A stretch of DNA of 64,000 nt from contig NZ_CP059192.1 of assembly GCF_014251595.1 (NCBI RefSeq), positions 420,468 to 484,467 of the forward strand. Direction: 5' to 3'. This document shows positions 17,964-27,198 of the stretch, one piece after another (position 1 is the stretch's first letter; each line of letters opens with the position of its first letter). This stretch comes from Blattabacterium cuenoti (GTDB lineage: Bacteria > Bacteroidota > Bacteroidia > Flavobacteriales > Blattabacteriaceae). Under the pieces are notes generated by a model, which saw only the letters and a program-made list of their open reading frames with translations, had not been told where the DNA came from and ran no database searches. The translations under genes were made by a program, and so were the position numbers.

Positions 17964-18006
17964 CTATTAACGATTAGAACCGTTAACTTTAAAAATTATT
18001 TGTAAT

Positions 18007-18285
18007 ATGATGGAAGTAAAGATTAAACCTTTAGCAGATCGTGTTCTTGTGCAACCCGATCCTGCTGAAACAAAAACAACTTCAGGTATTATTATTCCTG
18101 ATACGGCAAAAGAAAAACCACAAAAAGGGACCATCATCGCAGTAGGAAAAGGAAAAAAAGATGAACCTATGAGTCTCAAGAAAGGAGATAGAGTTTTATA
18201 TGGTAAATATTCTGGAACAGAATTAAAATGGGAAGGATATGAATATCTCATTATGCGAGAATCTGATATAATAGCTATCATATAA
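18007..18285 (+). CDS. groES: Co-chaperonin GroES
   Basis: A 92-residue 10 kDa chaperonin that caps GroEL. Motifs: K-P-L-A-D-R-V-L-V near residues 6-14, the mobile loop [12 protein letters not shown] at about 20-31 with the G-I-I/I GroEL-binding triplet, [12 protein letters not shown] near 61, and terminal D-I-I-A-I. The start is one of two adjacent ATG codons (18007 or 18010). It precedes groEL by 36 bases. Codon use and base content are less A+T-biased than neighbours, consistent with very high expression. Confidence 0.98.
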   Translation: MMEVKIKPLADRVLVQPDPAETKTTSGIIIPDTAKEKPQKGTIIAVGKGKKDEPMSLKKGDRVLYGKYSGTELKWEGYEYLIMRESDIIAII

Positions 18286-18309
18286 TTCATATTTAGGAAA
18301 ATTCATTAA

Positions 18310-19965
<1,656 letters not shown>

Positions 19966-19996
19966 TAATATATAAACATACACAGTTACAAAAAAA

Positions 19997-20023
19997 AATA
20001 GTGTCTAAGACACTATTTTTTTT
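19997..20023. terminator. Bidirectional intrinsic terminator between groEL and kdsC
   Basis: AATAGTGTC (19997-20005) pairs perfectly with GACACTATT (20009-20017) across a three-base loop, with an A run before and a T run after, so the structure can terminate the convergent groESL and kdsC transcripts. Confidence 0.85.
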
Positions 20024-20042
20024 TGTTGATATTTGTTGATAA

Positions 20043-20543
20043 TTAAAACCAATTTTTTTGAATTTTGAGAGTTTGCTCAATAACATCTCTTACGCATCCT
20101 CTTCCTCCTTTCTTAGGTGAAATATATTTAGATATGTTTTTGACCTCTTGAACTGCATCTATTGGAGAACAAGGTAAAGCCACAGATTTCATGACCTCAA
20201 TATCAGGAATATCATCTCCCATATAAAGTATTTTTTCTTTGGTAATATTTAAAATATTACAATACTCATCCAAATATTTTTTTTTATTATCTACTCCTTG
20301 ATAAATGTAACGAATATTTAAACCTCTTAAACGTCTAAAAACCATTAAATCTGACCCTCTTGTGATAATACATAAATTATATCCCCTTTTTTTTGCCAAT
20401 GCTATTGCATATCCATCTTTAGCAAACATTTGTCTAACTAAATTTCCATCTGGAAATAAATTTAAAGTACAATTTGTTAATACTCCATCTACATCAAATA
20501 TGAAAGTATTAATATCATTCATTATATTTATATAATTTTTCAT
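20043..20543 (-). CDS. kdsC: 3-deoxy-D-manno-octulosonate-8-phosphate phosphatase family (HAD, KdsC-like)
   Basis: A 166-residue HAD phosphatase of the small C0 type. Motif I is F-D-V-D-G-V-L-T-N near residue 15, motif II is I-I-T-R-G-S-D near 55, motif III Lys follows, and motif IV is Y-M-G-D-D-I-P-D near 108; the C-terminal G-G-R-G-C-V-R-D-V-I is the KdsC-type tail. It removes phosphate from KDO-8-P for lipopolysaccharide core synthesis. I use the ATG at 20543 by comparison with relatives starting M-K-x-Y; ATGs at 20552 and 20513-20522 are possible. Downstream it shares a terminator with groEL; upstream lies a degraded duplicate of part of this gene. Confidence 0.88.
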   Translation of the reverse strand: MKNYINIMNDINTFIFDVDGVLTNCTLNLFPDGNLVRQMFAKDGYAIALAKKRGYNLCIITRGSDLMVFRRLRGLNIRYIYQGVDNKKKYLDEYCNILNITKEKILYMGDDIPDIEVMKSVALPCSPIDAVQEVKNISKYISPKKGGRGCVRDVIEQTLKIQKNWF

Positions 20544-20600
20544 ATATTCCATTAAACATAATAAAATAACAAAAAAAAAGCCATTAAATCTGATTATCTT

Positions 20601-20642
20601 ATTTGTTTAACCAGATCTCCATCTGAAAATAAATTTAAAGTA
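20601..20642 (-). pseudogene. Remnant of a kdsC-like gene
   Basis: These 42 bases match kdsC positions 20428-20469 on the same strand with 37 identities; all five differences are transitions. Read in the kdsC frame, the remnant gives T-L-N-L-F-S-D-G-D-L-V-K-Q-I, against T-L-N-L-F-P-D-G-N-L-V-R-Q-M in kdsC, and then runs into a stop. The substitutions are mostly conservative, suggesting a once-functional paralogue or an old partial duplication. The rest of the 183-base spacer before DUF3276 shows no other feature. Confidence 0.6.
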
Positions 20643-20726
20643 TTTCATTATTTTTTTCTATAACTACTAAAACCTATATAAACTCGATTAAAAAAACTGA
20701 GATTAAAATTAAAACATATTAATTTT

Positions 20727-21119
20727 TCAAATATCTTCAAAATTAATATTTGTGAAATTTTTTATCTCTGATGTTTTTTTTTGTACATCCTTAATTTCTT
20801 GATTATATGTAGTATGACTTTTAAAATCTTTTTGATGACGTTCGGAAATAACTTCTCTTCCTTTTTCATGAATAATAAATCGAATCATATCATCAAGTAT
20901 ACTTTGAAATTTTGAAAAATCTTCTTTATACAAATAAATTTTGTGTTTTTTATAAGATATTTCTCCTGTTTCAGAAAAATTTTTCTTACTTTCAGTTATA
21001 GTTAAATAATAATCACCTGCTCTTGTTTCTCTTGCATCAAAAAAATAAGTTCGGCTCCCAGTTTTTAGAGTTCGTGAACAAATTTCATTTCTTTCTTTGA
21101 TATTTTCTTTTTCGTCCAT
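20727..21119 (-). CDS. DUF3276 family, PUR-alpha-like nucleic acid-binding protein
   Basis: A 130-residue protein of the Bacteroidota DUF3276/PUR family. The single PUR repeat reads S-R-T-L-K-T-G-S-R-T-Y-F-F-D-A-R-E-T, then G-D-Y-Y-L-T-I-T-E-S-K-K, then K-H-K-I-Y-L-Y-K-E-D-F-S-K-F, a beta-beta-beta-alpha unit that dimerises. A charged variable tail follows. PUR proteins bind single-stranded DNA or RNA; the role in bacteria is poorly known. Gaps of 91 bases to the ABC exporter and 183 bases to kdsC suggest its own transcript. Confidence 0.88.
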   Translation of the reverse strand: MDEKENIKERNEICSRTLKTGSRTYFFDARETRAGDYYLTITESKKNFSETGEISYKKHKIYLYKEDFSKFQSILDDMIRFIIHEKGREVISERHQKDFKSHTTYNQEIKDVQKKTSEIKNFTNINFEDI

Positions 21120-21210
21120 TTCAAAAAATATTATAATCCTAATTAAGCAAATCTAAACAAAAAAAATGGTCCACACTACTTTTTTTATCATAATTATTTA
21201 GATTTAAATT

Positions 21211-22962
21211 TTATAAACAAATATTATGATTTTCCATTTTTGATATTTTTCCATTTTTTAAAACAATAAATAAATCAAAATCAGAAATATAAGAAATATC
21301 GTGAGTGATAATAATAATAGTGGTATATTTCATTTTTTTTTTAATAGAATGAATAATAAGTCTTCTAGTTTTTTGATCGATAGCGGAAAAACTATCATCA
21401 AATAAAAGAATTTTAGGATTTCTTATAATTGCTCTGGCTATACATATTCTTTGTTTTTGTCCTCCAGATAAAGTAATTCCTCTTTCCCCTATCATAGTAT
21501 CATACGCTTCTTTAAAATTGAGAATATCATTTTCTATCATAGCTATTCTAGCTGCATTATATACTTTATATGGAGTAGGTTGATTTACACTTCCTAAAGC
21601 TATATTATTATAAATAGAATCTGAAAAAAGAAAAGACTCTTGAGGAACATAACCAATATTTTTTCTAAAATCATATAAATTATGATTTTTTAAAGATAAA
21701 TTATCTACTAATATTTCTCCTTGATTCGGATCATACAAACGAGATATTAATTTTCCTATAGTTGTTTTTCCAGATCCTGTTTCTCCTGTTAAAATTAAAG
21801 TTTTTCCTTTCATTAAAGTGAATGATACTTTACTAATAGTTTCATTTTTAATATTTTTATTCACACTTATTTGATGACTATTGTTACAATAAAAAAAACT
21901 TACATTTTTAAATTGAATTTTTCCAAAAATTTTATTTTTTATATGATTATTATTTGATATCTCAGGTTTTTCTTTCAAAAATTCACAAATACGAATTTGT
22001 GATACTTTAGCTCTTTCTACAATAGAAACAACCCATCCTAATATAATAAAAGGAAAAATTAACACATTTATATATGTGAAGAATTCCGCAATGGTTCCAA
22101 TTTCTTTTATCTCTCCTTCAAAATATTTTTTTCCTCCAAAAAAAAGAATTAGTAAATGACAAGCTCCTATAAAAAATATAATAATAGAAGATAATATAGT
22201 ATCAATTTTAGCTAGTTCTATATTTTTTTTTTGATATTTTAATATAATCTTTCTGTGTTTTTCTTTAAAAAAAGATTCAGATACAAATGATTTAATTATG
22301 TGAATTCCTGAAAAAGTTTCTTGTATAAAGGAGCAAATAATAGATTGAAAACTCTGAACTTTTTCACTTTTACTAGTAATGAAAACACTAATATAATAAA
22401 TAAAAATAAAAAGAATAGGAATAGGTAAAATGACATAAAAAGTCAGCATTTTATGAATCCGTAACATTTGCATAAATACCATAAAAAAAAGAATTATAAG
22501 ATTCAAGAAATACATTATTCCAGGACCAATATATTGTCTTATAAAAGAAACGTCTTCTGTAAGTCGATTCATTAAATCCCCTGTAGAATTTTTTTTATAA
22601 AAAGATAAACTTAACTTTTGATAATGTAAAAAAATATCATTTTTAATATCAAATTCTATCATTCTAGATGTAGTAATTATACATTGTCGCATATGATATC
22701 TTACAAATCCACCTATAATTGGAACTATTAATATGATACTGGTATAAATACAAATGTCTTTTTTTAAAGAATAAATAGAAAGAGAATTTGATGTATTTGA
22801 AAAGTTTATAAACAGATTTTTTATGCTATTAACAGATTTTCCTATATAAGGAATAGGAAGAAGAGTTAAAATATTTGATACTAAAATTAGAAAAAATCCT
22901 ATACACAAACGAAATTTGTACTTTTGACAATACCTTTTGCTAAAAGTAAATAAACTACTCAT
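21211..22962 (-). CDS. ABC exporter, fused permease and ATPase (MsbA/MdlB-like)
   Basis: A 583-residue half-transporter: six membrane helices in residues 1-310, then an ATPase domain with Walker A G-E-T-G-S-G-K-T-T near 388, Q-loop Y-V-P-Q-E, signature L-S-G-G-Q-K-Q-R near 493, Walker B I-L-L-F-D-D and H-loop I-T-H-D. The residue after the Walker B aspartate is Asp, not the usual catalytic Glu; this occurs in YheI/MdlA-type halves that pair with a normal partner. No partner is adjacent. Substrate is uncertain: lipid A core (MsbA) or drugs and lipids (MdlAB). The gene is divergent from nusB. Confidence 0.85.
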   Translation of the reverse strand: MSSLFTFSKRYCQKYKFRLCIGFFLILVSNILTLLPIPYIGKSVNSIKNLFINFSNTSNSLSIYSLKKDICIYTSIILIVPIIGGFVRYHMRQCIITTSRMIEFDIKNDIFLHYQKLSLSFYKKNSTGDLMNRLTEDVSFIRQYIGPGIMYFLNLIILFFMVFMQMLRIHKMLTFYVILPIPILFIFIYYISVFITSKSEKVQSFQSIICSFIQETFSGIHIIKSFVSESFFKEKHRKIILKYQKKNIELAKIDTILSSIIIFFIGACHLLILFFGGKKYFEGEIKEIGTIAEFFTYINVLIFPFIILGWVVSIVERAKVSQIRICEFLKEKPEISNNNHIKNKIFGKIQFKNVSFFYCNNSHQISVNKNIKNETISKVSFTLMKGKTLILTGETGSGKTTIGKLISRLYDPNQGEILVDNLSLKNHNLYDFRKNIGYVPQESFLFSDSIYNNIALGSVNQPTPYKVYNAARIAMIENDILNFKEAYDTMIGERGITLSGGQKQRICIARAIIRNPKILLFDDSFSAIDQKTRRLIIHSIKKKMKYTTIIIITHDISYISDFDLFIVLKNGKISKMENHNICL

Positions 22963-23064
22963 ATAATATACAAAAATACAAACTTTTTAAGTTTTGATTT
23001 TTTATTTATATAATTGTACGAAAAATTTTTTGTGCATAAAAAATCAACATTATTATAATCAAAA

Positions 23065-24003
23065 ATGTCAATTAGACGACACTTTAGAATAAGAAGTTTA
23101 CAATTTTTATATGCTCAATATTTATCTAAAATGGATTCAAATAAAGTTGAAAAAAATATGCTTCAAAGTATTGAATCATTGCATAATTTGTACATTTTTT
23201 TTCTTTATTTAATTTTGAAAATTAGAGAAAATGCTTTAAAAAAAAATTATTTTTTTAATAATAATAACGAAAGAAATATCATACAAAAATTTGCATGTAA
23301 TTCAGTCATAAAAATTTTATCCAAAAATAAATATTTAGCAGAAGAATATCATTCTACAAAAAATTCGGAAAAAATTTTATGGAAGCAACAAGACGAATAT
23401 ATCTTTATATTGTTGCAAGAAATGCAAAAATATGATTTTTGCTCTAAATATTCTAGAACAAATTCTTCTTCTTTTGAAGAAGAAAAAAGATTTTTAATAA
23501 AATATTATAAAAATTTTATTATTCCAAATAAAAAATTGGGAGAATATATAGAAGATTTATACTACTTTAACGGAGAAGAAAATTTATACATAGCGCATAC
23601 TATGGTATGTAAAACTTTACAGTTTATAAATCATTCTACACCAAAAAATTTTAAATTATATAATATTTATAAAAATAATGACAATAGAAAATTTATCATC
23701 GATTTGTATCGAAATACAATTTTTCATAAAGAAGAATTTAATAATTTAATTAATGACATATCGAATAATTGGGATATAAAAAGAATTGCAATTATAGATT
23801 TAATTATATTGCAAATGGCAATTTGTGAATTTTTATATTTTCCAAATATACCGCCCAAAGCAACTATGAATGAATATATAGAAATTACAAAAATATTTTG
23901 TATGGAAAAAAGTAAAATTTTTATTAATGGTATATTAGATCAAATATTTAAATTTTTATATAAAAAAAATAAAATATTCAAAATCGGAAAAGGACTAATG
24001 TAA
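23065..24003 (+). CDS. nusB: Transcription antitermination factor NusB (long Bacteroidota form)
   Basis: A 312-residue NusB. It opens with S-I-R-R-H-F-R-I-R-S-L-Q-F-L-Y-A-Q-Y, equal to the NusB R-x-x-A-R-x-x-A-x-Q-x-L-Y motif, and the C-terminal half carries N-W-D-I-K-R-I-A-I-I-D-L-I-I-L-Q-M-A and P-P-K-A-T-M-N-E-Y-I-E-I-T-K, the core NusB signature. The extra length between these is normal in Bacteroidota. NusB with NusE (S10) binds boxA and prevents premature termination in rRNA operons. It heads a probable nusB-yajC-coaE-THX transcript (22-base gap to yajC). Confidence 0.93.
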   Translation: MSIRRHFRIRSLQFLYAQYLSKMDSNKVEKNMLQSIESLHNLYIFFLYLILKIRENALKKNYFFNNNNERNIIQKFACNSVIKILSKNKYLAEEYHSTKNSEKILWKQQDEYIFILLQEMQKYDFCSKYSRTNSSSFEEEKRFLIKYYKNFIIPNKKLGEYIEDLYYFNGEENLYIAHTMVCKTLQFINHSTPKNFKLYNIYKNNDNRKFIIDLYRNTIFHKEEFNNLINDISNNWDIKRIAIIDLIILQMAICEFLYFPNIPPKATMNEYIEITKIFCMEKSKIFINGILDQIFKFLYKKNKIFKIGKGLM

Positions 24004-24025
24004 AATTTACTCAAAAAAAAATAAT

Positions 24026-24388
24026 ATGATTTTTATGTTTTTTTCATTACAACAAAATTCTATTACAAACACCATTTGGATGTTCGTTTTGATTTTCATT
24101 ATATTTTATTTTTTCATGATACGTCCTCAAATAAAAAAACAAAAAATCGAAAAAAAATTTCAGGAAAATTTAAAAATAGGAAATTACATCGTAACGAATT
24201 CAGGAATACATGGTAAAATCACAGATATTACAGATCATTTTTGTATACTAGAAACTGTTACAGGAAAAATAAAATTTGAAAAAAATACAATATCAAAAGA
24301 ATTAACACAATTACGTTATCATCATAATCATGCTAATAATAATAATCAAAAAAAAACTATAAGTTATGATCAAAAAAATAAAGAATAG
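24026..24388 (+). CDS. yajC: Preprotein translocase subunit YajC
   Basis: A 120-residue protein with one membrane helix at about residues 16-33, followed directly by F-M-I-R-P-Q-I-K-K-Q-K, the universal YajC motif, and the cytoplasmic I-G-N-Y-I-V-T-N-S-G-I-H-G-K-I segment. The tail is rich in His and Asn. YajC is an accessory of SecDF. It overlaps coaE by 23 bases. The order nusB-yajC-coaE is conserved in Flavobacteriales. Confidence 0.95.
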   Translation: MIFMFFSLQQNSITNTIWMFVLIFIIFYFFMIRPQIKKQKIEKKFQENLKIGNYIVTNSGIHGKITDITDHFCILETVTGKIKFEKNTISKELTQLRYHHNHANNNNQKKTISYDQKNKE

Positions 24389-25030
24389 AAAAATAAAATT
24401 AGTAGGTATAACGGGAAAAATGGGATCTGGTAAAAGTTTATTTACTTCCTTTTTTTGTGAAAAAGGTGTCCCTATTTATTATTCAGATCAAAGAGGAAAA
24501 ATATTAATGAATCAAATAGAAATTATAAAACAAAATATCATAAAATATTTTGGAAAAAATTCTTATGATAAAAAAAATCAAATAAATAAAACTTATTTAT
24601 CTAATATTGTATTTAAATATCCTACTGCATTAAAATTATTATGTAATATTGTACATCCATGGGTTTTTCTTGATTTTCAACAATGGATATCATCTCTAAC
24701 ACAAGATCATAAAAAAAAATATTATATGTAATCAAAGAATCCGCTATTTTATTTGAAAGTCAAAGTTATAAAGAATGTGATTTTATTATTACTATAATTT
24801 CATCCCAAAAAAATATAATCAAAAGAATAATAAAAAGAGATAATTTAAATGAAAATCAAATTATAAATCGTTTAAAAAATCAAATATCTAATAAGAAAAG
24901 AAAAAAAAGATCTAATCTTATTATTCATAATTATTTATCTACGTATCATTTAAAAAATCAAGCAAAAAAAACACATCGATTATTAAAAAAACTAATTATA
25001 CAAAAAAATCAATATGGGGAAAGGAGATAA
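24366..25030 (+). CDS. coaE: Dephospho-CoA kinase, interrupted by a frameshift in an A9 tract
   Basis: CoaE phosphorylates dephospho-CoA, the last step to coenzyme A. The first frame (24366-24731) gives 121 residues with the P-loop G-I-T-G-K-M-G-S-G-K-S at about 14-24, the D-x-x-x-R region (Y-S-D-Q-R) and I-V-H-P-W-V-F. After nine A at 24711-24719 it hits a TAA at 24729. The other frame continues as Y-V-I-K-E-S-A-I-L-F-E-S, then C-D-F-I-I-T-I, R-I-I-K-R-D and N-Q-I-S, all CoaE landmarks, to the TAA at 25028-25030. One extra A restores about 220 residues, the normal length. The distal half is well conserved, so polymerase slippage may rescue it. Confidence 0.85.
24711..24719 (+). repeat. A9 homopolymer at the coaE frame break
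   Basis: Nine consecutive A in coaE, after which the conserved protein sequence moves to another frame. Ten A would keep the gene open. Tracts of this length are known sites of transcriptional slippage in A+T-rich endosymbionts. Confidence 0.7.
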
Positions 25031-25151
25031 AAAAACTAGAAGAGGAAAAATAAGAAATAAAACTTATGGAAATCTTCGTCCAAATCCAAGAAATTCCAAC
25101 AAAAAGAAAAAAAAAATAATTAAAAATGTTCATCTTTTTTATCACCAGTAA
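25014..25151 (+). CDS. 30S ribosomal protein THX
   Basis: A 45-codon gene starting at the ATG 25014, whose product begins M-G-K-G-D-K-K-T-R-R-G-K-I, the signature of ribosomal protein THX, with Y-G-N-L-R-P and a basic tail. THX sits in a cavity at the top of the 30S head and stabilises it. Known THX proteins have about 25-40 residues and end in a lysine run; here, after K-K-K-K-K, ten extra residues (I-I-K-N-V-H-L-F-Y-H-Q region) are encoded antisense to the 3' end of the metallopeptidase gene. The start overlaps the coaE end by 17 bases and the stop lies inside the convergent peptidase gene. Confidence 0.85.
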   Translation: MGKGDKKTRRGKIRNKTYGNLRPNPRNSNKKKKKIIKNVHLFYHQ

Positions 25152-25821
25152 AAATAGACAAAAAATATATTAATTGAGCTAAACTACCTAAAGCAGAAAC
25201 AACATAAGTCATAGCAGCCCAATTTAGTGATTCTTTTGCTTTATGATATTCTTGATGATTTACTACATTTTTATTTCTAAGCCAAGTTAAAGCTCGATTA
25301 CTAGCATCAAACTCTATAGGTAGAGTGATTAAAGAAAAAACCACAACCAAAAAAAATAAACCTATTCCTAATTTAAGAATTAAAGAATCTTTTCCTCCTG
25401 AACTATAAAAAACAGTCAATCCAGACATTATTGCTATGTTCACAAATCTAGAACTAAAATTTAGAATGGGAATTAAATGATTTCGTAATTTTAATAAATT
25501 ATAGCCTAATCTATGTTGTAAAGCATGACCACATTCATGAGCAGATACTGCAACGGCAGCTGCCGTTTTATCGTTATAAACTTTTTCACTTAAGTTAATT
25601 GTTTTATTCATAGGATTATAATGATCAGTTAATTCCCCTTCAACAGAAAGGACCTTAACATCCCATATTCCATGATCAGTTAACATTTTTTCTGCTATTT
25701 CTTTTCCACTCATATGTGAATCTAAATAAAGTTTAGAATAAACTCTGAATTTATTTTTTAATATTGTATTCACAATAAGACTTATCAAAAAAGTAATTCC
25801 AACAATTAAATAGTAAGTCAT
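25120..25821 (-). CDS. Membrane zinc metallopeptidase (YugP family)
   Basis: A 233-residue protein with an N-terminal helix (residues 3-19), the zinc site H-E-C-G-H in S-A-H-E-C-G-H-A-L-Q-H near 95, and two further membrane segments (about 128-170), then the conserved E-F-D-A-S-N-R-A that probably holds the third ligand, and a last helix near 205-225. YugP-like proteases are inner-membrane enzymes of unknown substrate, widespread in Bacteroidota. Its 3' end overlaps the THX gene by 32 bases tail to tail. Divergent from ndh. Confidence 0.9.
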   Translation of the reverse strand: MTYYLIVGITFLISLIVNTILKNKFRVYSKLYLDSHMSGKEIAEKMLTDHGIWDVKVLSVEGELTDHYNPMNKTINLSEKVYNDKTAAAVAVSAHECGHALQHRLGYNLLKLRNHLIPILNFSSRFVNIAIMSGLTVFYSSGGKDSLILKLGIGLFFLVVVFSLITLPIEFDASNRALTWLRNKNVVNHQEYHKAKESLNWAAMTYVVSALGSLAQLIYFLSIFTGDKKDEHF

Positions 25822-25905
25822 AAAATTTGTTTTTAAACAAAATTATTAATTTATAAATTAAAATGAAAATATATATAAATTAGCTTATATGTCAAACCTC
25901 TGACT

Positions 25906-27198
25906 ATGAATATACCAAGAGTAAACCATCTAAAAAGAGTCGTTATTATTGGTTCTGGATTCGCTGGATTACAAGTAGCGAAAAAATTAAGAAGAGATAA
26001 ATTTCAAGTAGTTCTTATAGATAAAAATAATTATCATACTTTTCAACCTTTATTATATCAAGTAGCGACAGCAGGATTAGAACCAGATTCTATAGCACAT
26101 TCTATTAGAAATATTATTAGAAAAACTAAAAACTTCTTTTTTAGATTGGCTATTGTCCATTCTATTAACACAAAGGAGCAAAAAGTATATACAAATGTAG
26201 GAGATTTATCCTATGATTATTTAATTATGGCTACAGGGTCTGTTACCAATTATTTTGGAAATAAAAACATAGAATCTTTTGCTTTACCCATGAAATCTAT
26301 TCCAGAAGCTTTAAATTTAAGAAGTCTTATTTTACAAGATTTTGAATCCGCTTTATTAACAAAAAATAAGAAGAAAAAAGAAAGACTTATGACTTTCGTT
26401 ATTGTAGGTGGAGGACCTACTGGAGTTGAATTAGCTGGAGCTTTAGCTGAAATGAAAAAATATGTTTTACCTCATGATTATCCTGATTTAGACATTCAAT
26501 ATATGAATATTCATTTGTTACAAGCTACTTCTAGATTATTAGATGGAATGTCTAAACAATCAGCTCAACAAGCTTACAAAAATTTGGAAAAATTGGGTGT
26601 TATTATTTGGCTTAATTGTTTAGTTAAAGATTATAATGGAGAAATAGTTTTTATGGAAAAAAATCAAAAAATAGAATCTTCAAATGTAATATGGGCAGCA
26701 GGAGTTAAAGGCGCTATAATGAAAGGTTTTTTAAAAGAAGATATAGAAGGAAATAGAATTTTAGTAGATAATTATCTTAAGACTATAAGATATAAAAATA
26801 TTTTTGCGATTGGAGATGTAGCTTATATGAATGATAATAAACATTATCCAAATGGTCATCCTATGACAGCTCAACCTGCTATACAACAAGGTAATTATTT
26901 AGCTAAAAACTTAAATTATTTTTTATTTTTAGATAACTCAAAAATGAAACCTTTTGTTTACAAAAATTTGGGTTCTATGGCAACCATAGGTAGAAATAAA
27001 GCCGTGTGTGATTTCCCTTATTTAAAACTAAAAGGTTTTTTGGCGTGGATTGTATGGATGTTTGTTCATTTAGTCAGCTTAGTTGGTTTTAGAAATAGAG
27101 TAATAGCTTTAACAAATTGGATTATTCAATACTTTCATTATCATAAAAGTGTACGTCTAATTATAAGACCATTTCATAGAAAAAAAAAAATTATTTGA
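25906..27198 (+). CDS. ndh: Type II NADH dehydrogenase (NDH-2)
   Basis: A 430-residue FAD enzyme that passes electrons from NADH to quinone without pumping protons. The FAD fingerprint is V-I-I-G-S-G-F-A-G-L-Q at about 13-23; Q-P-L-L-Y-Q-V-A-T-A-G-L is the NDH-2 quinone/FAD signature; the NADH site is I-V-G-G-G-P-T-G-V-E-L-A-G near 167; F-A-I-G-D-V-A near 303 completes FAD binding; A-Q-P-A-I-Q-Q-G follows. The C-terminal third has hydrophobic helices for membrane attachment. The quinone would be menaquinone, consistent with menF next door, which it overlaps tail to tail by 8 bases. Confidence 0.95.
   Translation: MNIPRVNHLKRVVIIGSGFAGLQVAKKLRRDKFQVVLIDKNNYHTFQPLLYQVATAGLEPDSIAHSIRNIIRKTKNFFFRLAIVHSINTKEQKVYTNVGDLSYDYLIMATGSVTNYFGNKNIESFALPMKSIPEALNLRSLILQDFESALLTKNKKKKERLMTFVIVGGGPTGVELAGALAEMKKYVLPHDYPDLDIQYMNIHLLQATSRLLDGMSKQSAQQAYKNLEKLGVIIWLNCLVKDYNGEIVFMEKNQKIESSNVIWAAGVKGAIMKGFLKEDIEGNRILVDNYLKTIRYKNIFAIGDVAYMNDNKHYPNGHPMTAQPAIQQGNYLAKNLNYFLFLDNSKMKPFVYKNLGSMATIGRNKAVCDFPYLKLKGFLAWIVWMFVHLVSLVGFRNRVIALTNWIIQYFHYHKSVRLIIRPFHRKKKII

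Noticed and set aside
17967..18290. 107-codon minus-strand frame covering groES
   Set aside because: Exactly antisense to groES; composition is that of a complement frame.
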